Source of the DNA: SIAJ01 sp963773845
Lineage (GTDB): Bacteria > Planctomycetota > Planctomycetia > Gemmatales > Gemmataceae
NCBI GenBank assembly: GCA_963773845.1
Contig: CAVZCU010000008.1
Location: 1 to 64,000, forward strand
DNA: 64,000 nucleotides
Direction: 5' to 3'
The stretch's first letter is position 1, and each line of letters starts with the position of its first letter. The translations under genes were made by a program, and so were the position numbers. Positions 45,853-55,938 of this stretch are shown here, in pieces. The notes under the pieces are model-generated. The model made no database searches. It was not told the origin of the DNA and saw nothing but the letters and a program-made list of their open reading frames with translations.

Positions 45853-47634
45853 ATGGCTTGTCGCATTTCGATTATCGCTCTCGCATTTTGGATTGGATTC
45901 GCGCCCGCCCAGAACCGTTCGACACCCAATGGGCCCAAGAAGAAAGAAGTCCCGCCAGCTGGATACAAGAAGGATAACCTTCGCGGCTTCACACTCTACT
46001 TCAGCGATGAGGTACTCAATCAGGATCGCGCCAGTTCCCTCGACCGAAAGCCGCTGGAGGCATTGGAACGCGAACTCATCATCGTGGAGACGGTGTTGCC
46101 GGCCGATAAGGTCAAGAAGCTCAAGGCGGTGCCAATTTGGGTCGAGTGGAACGAGCACCTTGCCATGAAGAACGGCCGATCCGGCCAGGCAGTGGCCGTG
46201 TTCTATGGAGGACATCAGGCCACCTTACTCGGCAGTGAAAGCAATCCGCTCAAGTCCAATGCGGTGACGATTCTGAGTCTGAAATCCTTGACGGCCGAAC
46301 ATCAACCCAAGACGGACTCGGGCCGTTGTGTGACGCTGCACGAATTTGCGCATGCCTTTCAGCATCACTTTCTGGGGGACAACAACATCTTGATCAGTTC
46401 GACGTATCGGCAGGCGATGGAACGCAAACTTTATGATCCTGGGCTCTATGTGGCGACAAATGACCATGAGTACTTCGCGGAATTGACGTGTGCCTATTTG
46501 GATCGGCTGCATTATTTTCCACGGACTCGGGAAGAACTGAAAAAGCACGATCCCAAGGCTTACCAGTTGATGGAAAAGCTTTGGGGCAAGGTGCCGGAGC
46601 ACAAGGCTGCCTTAGCCGGTAAGGGGCCCAAGCTGCCGTCGCCGGATGGAGAGGGCCAATTTCCATTGACGACGAGTACCGAAAAGCTGGAGTTGGGAAC
46701 GCCGCTGGCCGGCGAACTGCCGACTGCTTCCGCCCGGAAGGGGCGACCGGTTTTGGTGATGTTATTCCCGGCAGCCAACGCCCGGGCGTTGGCCCTGTTG
46801 CCGCGGCTTGCGGATTGGAATTCGGAACTTCAAGATTTCGGACTCATCACGATCGGGGCCGAGACGAGCGGCGCACCATCCGAGGCGGTTCACCGAATCG
46901 TGCGGGAACGTCATATCAACTTCCCGATTGTGGCGGGTGTCCGATTTGGCGTCGCCGGCACGTTCCGATTGCCCCATGCGCTTGTGTTTGATCACACTGG
47001 CAAATGCATCTTCCGCGGCGCCCCCCTCGATGCGGAACCTTATTTGCGGATCGCCGTTGGCAAAGCGGTTGTCGACCGGACCGGCATCAAGTCTTTTGGA
47101 AAGGCCGCACAACCAGTCGTGGATCTGCTTGAACTCGGGAAGCCGATGAGTGAGGTGTTCGTCAAGTTGCAGCACCAGATTCGATTGACGAAAAAGGATG
47201 CCGCCGACGAACTGTTGGCTCTCGATGGCGCCTTGACGGCCGGCGGAAAGCGCATCCTGGATGAAGCCGCGGACAAGGCGAAGACTGATCCAATCTCAGC
47301 GTTCTTCATGACTGAGCGGATACCGGTTCTCTATCGAGGAACTTCGATCGAGAAACCCGCATTCCGCCTTGTCAACAAAGTGAAAGGCAACCCCAAGGTG
47401 GAATGGGAACTCCGCGCGCGAGGGGCGCTCGTTGCAGTCAAGAAGCTCGACACACAACTGTCCGGCAAAGAACTGAGCTTCGATCCACGCCTCCCGGAAT
47501 TCAAAGATAAGAATGTGCTTTTGTTGAAGCAACTTGCTGATGCGATTGCAAAAGTGCTTAAAGCATACCCAACCACACGGGCGGCTGACGAGGCCGTCCA
47601 GATTGCCGAAAGATGGGACATCAAGTTGAAGTGA
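45853..47634 (+). CDS. Zincin metallopeptidase-like protein fused to a thioredoxin-like domain
   Basis: 593 residues with a signal peptide (ISIIALAFWIGFAPAQ). The N-terminal half has a gluzincin pattern: HEFAH at 163-167 within CVTLHEFAHAFQHHF, and a glutamate 39-43 residues later in NDHEYFAELTCAYL. Residues about 275-420 look like a peroxiredoxin/thioredoxin-like fold (GRPVLVMLFPAANARALALL, FGLITIGAETSG, FRLPHALVFDHTGKCIFRG), but the CxxC position is occupied by AANA, so no redox activity is expected. The C-terminal part contains a helical region. Function unknown; a secreted peptidase is the best guess. Confidence 0.75.
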   Translation: MACRISIIALAFWIGFAPAQNRSTPNGPKKKEVPPAGYKKDNLRGFTLYFSDEVLNQDRASSLDRKPLEALERELIIVETVLPADKVKKLKAVPIWVEWNEHLAMKNGRSGQAVAVFYGGHQATLLGSESNPLKSNAVTILSLKSLTAEHQPKTDSGRCVTLHEFAHAFQHHFLGDNNILISSTYRQAMERKLYDPGLYVATNDHEYFAELTCAYLDRLHYFPRTREELKKHDPKAYQLMEKLWGKVPEHKAALAGKGPKLPSPDGEGQFPLTTSTEKLELGTPLAGELPTASARKGRPVLVMLFPAANARALALLPRLADWNSELQDFGLITIGAETSGAPSEAVHRIVRERHINFPIVAGVRFGVAGTFRLPHALVFDHTGKCIFRGAPLDAEPYLRIAVGKAVVDRTGIKSFGKAAQPVVDLLELGKPMSEVFVKLQHQIRLTKKDAADELLALDGALTAGGKRILDEAADKAKTDPISAFFMTERIPVLYRGTSIEKPAFRLVNKVKGNPKVEWELRARGALVAVKKLDTQLSGKELSFDPRLPEFKDKNVLLLKQLADAIAKVLKAYPTTRAADEAVQIAERWDIKLK

Positions 47635-47824
47635 GGGCACAAGGCCGGGGGTGCGGCTTGAGCAAGCAACCAAGGCGAGCGGTCGGTTTTGTCCCCAATG
47701 GTTATAAGGCGGTTCCGATGGTGCAGTCGACTTCCTGCTAACAAAACCGATATCTAGTCGGACAAGGCAACTGCAACCGACCCGGTTCTGGCTCGATTTG
47801 GCCCCGGCCGCCGATTGAGCGAAA

Positions 47825-49113
47825 TCACATTTCGAAGAACGGCACTGGCAACAAGAACGCGTGCTGTTCGTAAAGACTCCAGACTCCGTTCCAGCTCGTG
47901 TATTGCGTGAAGAATACGATCACAACGTAAAACCCAGCCGCGGGAATCAGCGGCAAACGACCCGTCCAACGGAAGAACCAGTGTCGCGGTACCCGCCTCT
48001 TCGCGGCTCGTCCCATTGACCATCCGGTCAACAACCTGGCAGGAAAAATGAAGGCGATAAAGATCAAGCCTGGAAGCCAGGCTGCTTCCTCGGGAACAAT
48101 CTCGATCTTGAACAGATACAGCGGCAGCGCAAACAGCAATGTCACCACGAATGACGTGGCAAAGGCCCAGGCGCGCAGCGGAACTGACGACGCACGGCTA
48201 GGACATTAAAGCCTTCGAGGAATCGGCCGGTCGCCGCCAGCCGGAGTTGCAAGAACGGTAAGTAGAGCAACACCATTGCAAGCAGCACGCCTCCGACGAA
48301 TCCGATCAAGGGCGCAGCGGGGAGTTTGGAATGGCCAAGGGCAAGGAGCGATACGGGAATCGCCAACCACGCGAAGCCGGCGGCAAATCCTCGGAGTCCG
48401 AGCCAGAAATAATGGGGTAAGCGAAGGGACATTGTGAAGTCCCACACCGAATCACGAGCTTCGGCATAATACCCGCCGCGAAAAAGTCGGCGGACGAGCC
48501 AAATGAAATTGAACGGCCAGAGGAAGTAACGCAACTTGCCGCCGCGAGCGCATGCCAGCGTGATATGGGCGAAAACCAAGGCCATCGCCGCATAGAGGCC
48601 TAGTTGCCAACCGGTAGCCGCCTTCCCGCCCGGATCGATAATCGTCGCCGATTGCACAAAGTCCGCGAGAAATCGGATCGGCCACAAGAATAGCCAGCTT
48701 GCCAGCACAATGCCGCCGACGCGAGCAATGGCGCGGATGCCGATGAACCCATCACGGAATCGTCCCGACTTCGCCACCCGTCCGCCAGCCTCCAACAAAT
48801 AGCCCAGGCTCAAGAACTGGAGGACGGGAAGTGCGGCCAAGATCGCGAGTGCGCCGATCAAGCAAAACAGTCCAAAGATCCACTCGATTCCCGCGAACAG
48901 CAGTTGGAACTCATTGCGCGAGCGATGGCGGGGCAGCGGCGGTGGAGTGCGATCCCAGTCGTACTGGCTTGGCAATGGCGGCGGAAGCGAAACCGATTCA
49001 CCCAGGGGCACGCGACTCGGCTCGGCGAGCGCCAACGGTCGATTTGCAACCAGCGAGCTTGGCAATGGCGGCGGGAAGACGGGCAGCGGCGGCGGGTCAA
49101 TTGGTCGATTCAT
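47825..49113 (-). CDS. Polytopic membrane protein with Pro-rich N-terminus, one frameshift
   Basis: About 429 residues from ATG 49113. The first 65 residues are proline-rich and cytoplasmic (PPPLPVFPPPLPSS, RTPPPLPRH). Then five to eight TM helices (FGLFCLIGALAILAALPVLQ, VGGIVLASWLFLWPI, LIGFVGGVLLAMVLLYLPFL and, after a break near 48177, FATSFVVTLLFALPLYLF). The middle (SGRFRDGFIGIRAIARVGG) resembles DUF4013-type proteins of planctomycetes. No transport or catalytic motif is recognised. Confidence 0.72.
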
Positions 49114-49229
49114 AATAACGATACCTGCCGCGAACGATTGAGTTTCGCTCGGCACGGCCCGAAGTCGATGAAACCGCTGGCGACGAACTGTGGTAGGATA
49201 GTTCAGACACTTGGACCGAGGGTCGAATC

Positions 49230-50840
49230 GTGGTGTGGGCGCGAAATCTCCTGTTCTTCCTGATTGTGGGCGGCGGCCTCGCCGTCTTGGCCGCGAATAT
49301 CGTTCCCCCAAGCCGGCCCGCCCGGATCACTCACTACGACGCTCCAGTCTACCACGAACCGGACTTCCGCGACGCGGTGGAACGAGTGAACGGTAGTTTT
49401 CGTCAACAGTGGGATTCCGAAGGATTGACTCCCGCCGAGCCAGCGCCGGAATTAATCCAAGCTCGTCGTTTATCGCAAGGATTAATGGGAACGATTCCCT
49501 CACTCGAAGAAATCCGACAGTTTGAAGCTCTTCCGTCGGATCAGCGGATGCCGTGGTGGATAGATCACGTTCTTGCCGATAGTCGCTTTCACGATTACTT
49601 GGGCGAACGATTAGCGCGATCCTATGTGGGAACGGAGGACGGGCCGTTTGTTCTATTTCGTCGCCGCCGCTTTGTGACCTGGCTCAGCCAACAGGTTGCC
49701 GCGAATCGTCCTTACGACCAGATGGTCCGCGAGTTGATCGCGGGGGAGGGGCTTTGGACCGATCACCCGGCCACGAACTTCGTCAGTGTAACCGTGCAGC
49801 AGGACAATAAGAACCAGCCTGATCCGATTCGATTGGCCGGCCGGGTGACACGCGCATTTCTCGGACTACGTCTCGACTGCGCCCAGTGTCACAATCATCC
49901 GTTCGCCCAGTGGCAGCAATCGGACTTCCAGGGGCTCGCCGCCTTTTTCGGGCAGACTCAGGTCGGCTTCACGGGCATCCGCGACGGCGATGGCCAGTTC
50001 GAGGCCGAGGACAAATACGAGAAGCGAAAGAAAGTGATTGAGCCGCGCGTGCCCTTCGCACCCGAGTTGTTGCCCGATACCGGCAGTCGCCGCGAGCGAT
50101 TAGCGCGGTGGATCACAGACCCAAAGAACCCCTACTTCGCACGAGCCACGGTCAACCGCGTCTGGGCGCTGATGTGCGGCAAGCCGCTGGTCGAGCCCGT
50201 CGACAATCTCGATCCCGCGGCGCCGAGCCCGCCAACCCTGCAAATCCTCGCCGAGGATTTTGCTTCGCATCAATTCGACCTTCGCAGGCTCATTCGCGTC
50301 ATCGCTTCGTCGCAAGTCTTCCAACTCGACAGCGCCAGCGATCACGATGTCAACGAGGCCGACGAAAAGACATGGGCCGTATTCCCGCTGACTCGATTGC
50401 GTCCCGAGCAGGTGGCGGGCAGTGTGGTGCAATCCGCGTCGATTGCGACAATCGACGCCGAGACGCACATCCTCATTCGTCTCGTGCGGCAGAACCAACA
50501 GCGCGAATTTGTCAAGCGTTATGGCGACACGGGCGAGGACGAGTTTGACGGGCGCGGCGGCACAATTCCGCAGCGACTATTGCTCATGAATGGCGAGGTG
50601 GTCCGCGATCGAATCTCCCCGAGTCCGGTGAGCGCGACATCGCGAATCGCGACCATTGCTCCGAATGATCCCAAGGCAATCGAAGTCGCGTATCTGGCGG
50701 TCCTCTCGCGCCGGCCCACGCCGGAAGAGGCGGCCTACTTCGAATCGATTCTCGCCGACAAGTCCATGAGCAAGGCCGACAAGCTCGGGGACATCTACTG
50801 GGCGCTGATCAACTCGACGGAGTTCTCATGGAATCATTGA
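49230..50840 (+). CDS. DUF1549/DUF1553 protein, short form
   Basis: 536 residues from GTG 49230 (AGGGT upstream). N-terminal TM (LLFFLIVGGGLAVLAANIV), then DUF1549 features (LSQGLMGTIPSLEEIRQFEA, ADSRFHDYLGERLARSYVG, LRLDCAQCHNHPFAQWQQSD) and DUF1553 features (RERLARWITDPKNPYFARATVNRVWALMCG, given here only by its ends RERLARW and NRVWALM; LTRLRPEQVAGSVVQSAS). The family usually carries an extra N-terminal cytochrome-like domain and is 700-1000 residues long; this is a shorter version with one CXXCH. It overlaps the DUF1501 gene by 13 bp, the normal partner. Confidence 0.9.
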   Translation: MVWARNLLFFLIVGGGLAVLAANIVPPSRPARITHYDAPVYHEPDFRDAVERVNGSFRQQWDSEGLTPAEPAPELIQARRLSQGLMGTIPSLEEIRQFEALPSDQRMPWWIDHVLADSRFHDYLGERLARSYVGTEDGPFVLFRRRRFVTWLSQQVAANRPYDQMVRELIAGEGLWTDHPATNFVSVTVQQDNKNQPDPIRLAGRVTRAFLGLRLDCAQCHNHPFAQWQQSDFQGLAAFFGQTQVGFTGIRDGDGQFEAEDKYEKRKKVIEPRVPFAPELLPDTGSRRERLARWITDPKNPYFARATVNRVWALMCGKPLVEPVDNLDPAAPSPPTLQILAEDFASHQFDLRRLIRVIASSQVFQLDSASDHDVNEADEKTWAVFPLTRLRPEQVAGSVVQSASIATIDAETHILIRLVRQNQQREFVKRYGDTGEDEFDGRGGTIPQRLLLMNGEVVRDRISPSPVSATSRIATIAPNDPKAIEVAYLAVLSRRPTPEEAAYFESILADKSMSKADKLGDIYWALINSTEFSWNH

Positions 50841-52084
50841 TGCGCGATCGCCGGTCCTTCCTCAAACTTGCCGGTCTCGCCGGTGTTTCCTGGCTGACCC
50901 CCGTCGGGCATTGGTTGGCTCGCGCCGCCGAAAAGACGCACGAACCCGCGACGTCGATCATCGTGCTCTGGCTCCAAGGCGGACCAAGCCAATTGGAAAC
51001 CTTCGATCCGCATCCGGGGACTGAGATCGCCGCGGGTACGGGAGCAATCCAGACAGCCGTCAAGGAAGTGGAACTCGCTCCCGGCTTTGGCCGCCTCGCT
51101 GAAGAAATGCAGTCCGTGTCGTTGATTCGTTCCATGGTAAGCAAGGAAGGCGATCACGAGCGTGGCACATACACGATGAAAACCGGCTTTCGCCCCGATC
51201 CGACAGTCGTCCATCCCTCCATCGGGGCGATCTGCTGCCATGAATTGCCCTCCGTCGGTGTCGATATTCCACGGCACGTCAGTATTTTGCCGGGCCAATG
51301 GCCGGCCCGAGGCGGATTTTTGGGCGATCAATACGACGCGTTCCGCATGGACGACCCCGCTGGGCCGGTGCCCGACACACAGTCATTCCTTCCTGCAAAC
51401 CGCGACGAGCAACGACTCAAGCATCTTGATGTGGTCGAGAAAGCATTTGCTCGCGGTCGCGAAAAGCGGGTGAAATCGACGTTGCACCGTGAGACCGTGG
51501 CGGGTGCAAAGCGCATGATGAGTTCGGAGCAATTGAAGGCATTCAATGTTTCACTCGAGCCGGCGGCCGTTCGGAAATCGTATGGGGACACACCATTCGG
51601 CCGCGGATGTCTGGCAGCCCGACGACTCATCGAAGTGGGCGTTCGTTGCGTGGAGGTGACGCTCTCCGGTTGGGACACGCACGCGAACAATCACAGTCAA
51701 CACGCCAAGCAGTTGGAGATTCTGGATCCTGCATTCAGCGCATTGGTGAAGGACTTGCGGGACCGTAAGCTCTTCGACAAGACAATCGTCCTGTGTTGCG
51801 GAGAGTTTGGCCGTACGCCAGCCATGAATGCCGCCGGCGGTCGCGATCACTGGCCAAAGGGATTTAGTGTGGCGCTTGCCGGCGGCGGAATTCGTCGCGG
51901 CGCTGTTGTCGGCAAGACCGACCCAGAGGGAAAGGGCGATCCGGTCGATCCCGTTACGGTTGGCGACTTGCATGCCACAGTGTTGACCGCAGTCGGCATC
52001 GATCCGGAAAAACTCGTGCAAACTTCGATCGGGCGAACGGTGAAATTCGCCGAGGGCAGGCCGGTCAAGGCGTTGCTCGGATGA
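50828..52084 (+). CDS. DUF1501 protein (sulfatase-like fold), Tat-exported
   Basis: 418 residues. Tat signal DRRSFLKLAGLAGVSWL, then LWLQGGPSQLETFDPHPG, SLIRSMVSKEGDHERGTYTM and the C-terminal CCGEFGRTPAMNAAGGRDHW, the hallmarks of DUF1501. ATG 50828 has GGAG five bases upstream. DUF1501 proteins belong to the alkaline phosphatase/sulfatase superfamily and occur in pairs with DUF1549/DUF1553 proteins across planctomycetes; the substrate is unknown. Confidence 0.93.
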   Translation: MESLMRDRRSFLKLAGLAGVSWLTPVGHWLARAAEKTHEPATSIIVLWLQGGPSQLETFDPHPGTEIAAGTGAIQTAVKEVELAPGFGRLAEEMQSVSLIRSMVSKEGDHERGTYTMKTGFRPDPTVVHPSIGAICCHELPSVGVDIPRHVSILPGQWPARGGFLGDQYDAFRMDDPAGPVPDTQSFLPANRDEQRLKHLDVVEKAFARGREKRVKSTLHRETVAGAKRMMSSEQLKAFNVSLEPAAVRKSYGDTPFGRGCLAARRLIEVGVRCVEVTLSGWDTHANNHSQHAKQLEILDPAFSALVKDLRDRKLFDKTIVLCCGEFGRTPAMNAAGGRDHWPKGFSVALAGGGIRRGAVVGKTDPEGKGDPVDPVTVGDLHATVLTAVGIDPEKLVQTSIGRTVKFAEGRPVKALLG

Positions 52085-52116
52085 GATTCCGACCAAACCA
52101 AGAAGCAAGCGATTCC

Positions 52117-52138
52117 ACTGGCAACTGATGTTGCCGGT
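52117..52138. terminator. Small hairpin between convergent genes
   Basis: ACTGGCAAC pairs with GTTGCCGGT (one G-U pair) over a TGAT loop between the DUF1501 and UbiD stops. The stem is short and the tail is weakly T-rich, so this is tentative. Confidence 0.4.
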
Positions 52139-52142
52139 TTGC

Positions 52143-53993
52143 CTAAATGAGGCCGTGAAGCGGACCGTTTGGAGCCGCTAGCGAATCAATTCGTTTCGTC
52201 ACCGCCGGGTCTTCTTCCAGCGGGGCCGCATGATGCGGTTTGAGTCGTGCATCAATTATCAATGGCCCAGCGCATCCCCAGTGCTTGCGAAACGTGGATG
52301 CGCCCGCGCCATAAATGTCGCTCGCCGGATCGGACCGAGTAAAAGTCACCCAGAGCCAGTTTTCGAGCGAACGAGCAACGAATTCGCTATTGTCGACGAC
52401 CACAACGAGCGGGAATTCGTCGGTCAGCGACAGCGAACCGCACAGACGCACCATTGCGGGATCGTATTCACCATCTTCGCGTCGACAATCGGCCTTCGGG
52501 CCCCGAATGGCGATGATCCCAGGTAACACGAGCCGAGCATCCATAAAGCCATCAACATCGGTCAATCCAGTCGGCAGCTTCGTACCGAGAACTCGCCGGC
52601 GCGAGCCGGCCACCCCGATGATCAGCTTGGAGCCGGCATTCAACCCCATTCCGGCCGAGTAGTCGAGAGTGTCGATTGTCGTCCGAGTCTGGAAGTGCAA
52701 GTCGGATTGAAGGTCTACCCGCTCGAAAATGTGACGAAAGAAGCCGGGCACATCGTGAACGTTCAGGTGCGGATCGTCTTCTCGAGCGGCAATCAACACG
52801 TATTTCGCGAGCGAAAGCTGCCCCTGCCCCAGAATGGCATTTGCCTGAGTCAACAACTCCCGCGGCCGCCGCTCGGAGGCGTAGGGGACGTAGCGCTCGC
52901 TTCCGATTGCTAACAGCAACGGATGAACGCCGGCCGCGTCGACCGCGTGGACGGCATGGACGCCGGGAATCACGGTTGGAATGATCGGTCCAGTGATTTC
53001 ATGAATCAATTGACCGAGGGTGGTGTCTTCCTGGGGCGGCCGGCCCACGACGGTGCACGGCCAAATCGCATTCTTTCGATGGAAGACTTTCCAGATGCGC
53101 ATCACGGGAAATTCATGCCGCAGACTGTAGTACCCGAGGTGGTCGCCAAAAGGCCCCTCGGGTTTGGTTTGCGATGTGTCGATCGTGCCGCAGATGCAAA
53201 AGTCCGTGTCGACCGGAACGGGCGGCCAACCCACCGACCGGTCGGGAGAGGCCAGTCGCACGCGTCGCCCACCGAGCGCACCCGCAAATAACAACTCTGG
53301 CATTCCCTCAGGCAATGGCATGACAGCGGCAAGCATCAGTGCCGGCGAGCCGCCGACGGTAATATTCACTCTCAACGGTTCGCCGCGACGAATGGCCGCG
53401 GCGTGATGCACGCCAATGCCCCGATGGATCTGGTAATGCAGACCCACCTCCGCATCGAGTGCATAATCGTTGCCGGACAGTTGGACTCGATACATGCCCA
53501 GATTGGAATTGCGCCAGCCCGCCCGGTCTGGGTCTTCGGTGTAGACAAGCGGAAGAGTGATAAACGGTCCGCCATCGTCCGGCCAATTGACCAGCTGAGG
53601 AAGATTACGGACGGTCGTTTCGCGCCCAAATACGGGACCGCCGCCAACACGCTTGGGAATCATGCTGAGCGCTGCTTTCGCGGTCCGAAGATGTCGCCAG
53701 GGCCGCCGCAGCAATTCACGAGGATCAATTTTCACTTGAATCAGTTGTTGGACTAGGTCCAACGTATCGCGGAATAAGTATCGTGCGCGGTCGAGTGTTC
53801 CGAAGAGATTGCCCAGGATTGGAAACGCCGTGCCCTTAACACGGGTGAACAACACTGCCGGACCGCGATTGCGATACAGCCGCCGTTGAACCTCGGCGAC
53901 TTCCAGATGCGGATCGAGTTCGCAGTCGACGCGGACCAACTGTCCAGTTCGTTCCAGGTCGTGCACACATTCGTGAAGGTTGCGGTATCTCAT
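52143..53993 (-). CDS. UbiD-family prenylated-FMN decarboxylase
   Basis: 616 residues, intact. UbiD hallmarks are GPAVLFTRVKGTAFPILGNL near the N-terminus, NLGMYRVQLSGNDYALDAE, HRGIGVHHAAAIRRGEPL and the catalytic-region motif KPEGPFGDHLGYYSLRHEFP (E, R and E of the prFMN pocket). It is longer than canonical UbiD (about 490), by a C-terminal extension. It needs prFMN made by a UbiX-type enzyme, not seen here. Whether it serves quinone synthesis or another aromatic-acid decarboxylation is open. Confidence 0.88.
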   Translation of the reverse strand: MRYRNLHECVHDLERTGQLVRVDCELDPHLEVAEVQRRLYRNRGPAVLFTRVKGTAFPILGNLFGTLDRARYLFRDTLDLVQQLIQVKIDPRELLRRPWRHLRTAKAALSMIPKRVGGGPVFGRETTVRNLPQLVNWPDDGGPFITLPLVYTEDPDRAGWRNSNLGMYRVQLSGNDYALDAEVGLHYQIHRGIGVHHAAAIRRGEPLRVNITVGGSPALMLAAVMPLPEGMPELLFAGALGGRRVRLASPDRSVGWPPVPVDTDFCICGTIDTSQTKPEGPFGDHLGYYSLRHEFPVMRIWKVFHRKNAIWPCTVVGRPPQEDTTLGQLIHEITGPIIPTVIPGVHAVHAVDAAGVHPLLLAIGSERYVPYASERRPRELLTQANAILGQGQLSLAKYVLIAAREDDPHLNVHDVPGFFRHIFERVDLQSDLHFQTRTTIDTLDYSAGMGLNAGSKLIIGVAGSRRRVLGTKLPTGLTDVDGFMDARLVLPGIIAIRGPKADCRREDGEYDPAMVRLCGSLSLTDEFPLVVVVDNSEFVARSLENWLWVTFTRSDPASDIYGAGASTFRKHWGCAGPLIIDARLKPHHAAPLEEDPAVTKRIDSLAAPNGPLHGLI

Positions 53994-54037
53994 TAAACTC
54001 GCAAGAGAGCGGATCGAGCGTGCGATCGGAAAAAAGT

Positions 54038-54065
54038 TTGACGGTCGATCCCGGCCGTGTAATGT
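54038..54065 (+). promoter_or_regulatory. Candidate sigma-70-type promoter upstream of arsR-like gene
   Basis: TTGACG (54038-54043) and TAATGT (54060-54065) are separated by 16 bp in the divergent gap between the UbiD gene and the regulator. The 5' leader would be about 130 nt. Confidence 0.45.
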
Positions 54066-54205
54066 ACGCTATCACCAACGGGCGAACGGATGAACATGAG
54101 TGGATGTACGAATCCGTCGCCTCGCGGTCTCCTTTTCGGAGCCGCAGCCAGCGAATCAATCGCTCAAAGCGCCCAGCGTCGGCGAGCCACCCATGGAGTT
54201 TTCGC

Positions 54206-54613
54206 ATGAAGACGGCGCATTTGAAGTCCCGCAAGTCTGCCAAAGCGGCTCATGATAGGACCAACAAGGAGATGGCCGAGATTTTCAAGAGCCTTGCCGA
54301 CGAGAATCGGTTGCAGATCCTGCGGATCCTCATGCGGGAAGGCAGGCTCAACGTCACGAAGATTTGCGAGGAACTCGGCGAATCGCAACCCGCTGTCAGT
54401 CACCATCTGACGCAGCTGAAGCATTCCCGACTGGTGGATTACGAACGCGATGGGAAATTCAATTACTATTACATTTCGTCCGATGCCGTCCGAGCCCTGA
54501 TTGAGCATTTCTTCCCCAATGCCGGGCGAAGTCAGCAGATCATCACCTTTGGCGATCTGGAATTGAGTTTCGAACACGTTGATGGAATCCGTTTTGCTCC
54601 GAGTTTCATCTAA
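54206..54613 (+). CDS. ArsR-family transcriptional regulator
   Basis: 135 residues from ATG 54206 (GGAG eight bases before). Winged helix-turn-helix: MAEIFKSLADENRLQILRIL, LNVTKICEELGESQPAVSHH (recognition helix), LTQLKHSRLVDYERDGKFNY. No paired cysteines or other metal site is visible, so it probably responds to something other than a soft metal, or acts on protein partners. The longer upstream frame is not conserved and contains the candidate promoter, so it is not used. Confidence 0.88.
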   Translation: MKTAHLKSRKSAKAAHDRTNKEMAEIFKSLADENRLQILRILMREGRLNVTKICEELGESQPAVSHHLTQLKHSRLVDYERDGKFNYYYISSDAVRALIEHFFPNAGRSQQIITFGDLELSFEHVDGIRFAPSFI

Positions 54614-54695
54614 TCGGCGAACCCGCCCAGCTATTCGGGGGGTCGCTGGATTTCTAGTCTAAAGCTGAATCAATCCATGAGGGTACAAGACGCGA

Positions 54696-55810
54696 ATGGC
54701 GACGGCGAAGCTCGCACTCGAGGACGGGACAGTTTACACGGGCCGGGGATTCGGCGCCGCTGGCGAAACCACCGGCGAAGTCGTCTTCAATACCAGCATG
54801 ACCGGTTATCAGGAAGTGCTCACCGATCCGTCGTACCAGGGCCAGATCGTTGCGATGACCTACCCGTTGATCGGCAACTACGGAGTTACGGCCGAAGATC
54901 GGGAATCCAGTAAGCCGCATGTGGCCGGGTTCATCGTCCGCGAGAACGCCCGATACCCGAGCAATTTTCGCTCCGAGAACCGATCTCAACTCGTATCTCG
55001 CCTCGAATGGAATCGTCGGCATCGAGGGGATTGATACCCGGGCTCTGGTGCGGCGACTTCGAGTCCGTGGCGCCATGATGGGCGTCTTATCCACGTCCGA
55101 CTCGAATGATGTGTCGCTGGTCAGCAGGGCCCGCAAACTTCATGGAATGGAAGGCAGCGACTTGGTTCGCGAAGTTGTGCCGGCAGGCGCATACGAATGG
55201 GAGCAGGCCGGTCTGACGCCGCTAGCGCAATCGATGCTGCCGGCCCATGCCCCGAGTTGCCACGTCGTGGCGATCGATTTCGGCATGAAGTGGAACATCC
55301 CCCGGTGCCTTGTCCAATCCGGTTGCAAGGTCACGGTTTTGCCCGGAACCGCGAAGTCATCCGACATCCTCGCGCATAAGGCGGATGGCATCTTTCTTTC
55401 GAATGGTCCGGGGGATCCCTGCCGCTGTCGGGTACGCAATCCAAACCGTGAAAGAGTTGCTCGGCAAGCGGCCAATCTTTGGGATTTGCCTGGGCCACCA
55501 GTTGCTTGGCCTCGCCATGGGCGGAAAAACGTACAAACTCAAGTTCGGTCATCGAGGCGCGAATCATCCGGTACTCAATCAGCGCACTGGCAAGGTCGAG
55601 ATCACCACGCAAAATCACGGCTTTGCCGTCGAAATTAACAGCCTGTCGCGCGACGTCGAATTGACGCATATCAATCTCAACGACCGCACCCTCGAAGGAA
55701 TGCGGCACACGAAATTGCCAATCTTCAGCGTGCAGTATCACCCGGAGGCGTCGGCCGGGCCACACGATAGCAGCTACCTCTTTGAAGAATTTCGTCGTAT
55801 CATGGGCTGA
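54696..55810 (+). CDS. carA: Carbamoyl-phosphate synthase small (glutaminase) subunit, two frameshifts
   Basis: Supplies ammonia from glutamine to the large subunit for carbamoyl phosphate (pyrimidines, arginine). N-terminal domain: ALEDGTVYTGRGFG, VFNTSMTGYQEVLTDPSYQG. Glutaminase domain: VAIDFGMKWNIPRCL, DGIFLSNGPGDP, then nucleophile FGICLGHQLLGLAMGG, ITTQNHGFAVE and FSVQYHPEASAGP. Breaks near 54970 and 55422 divide it into three frames. About 371 residues, normal. The large subunit is not adjacent. Confidence 0.93.
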
Positions 55811-55938
55811 TTGACTTCGTTCGCAAATCCTCTCCTATCTCGGCGTTTGAACGATTGTTCGATTGGGACTTCCCCGTTGAACGTCGATGCCGTATAGTCA
55901 CTCGTTCTTGGTCGGACGTTTTATGTGAGGGGTGTTTC

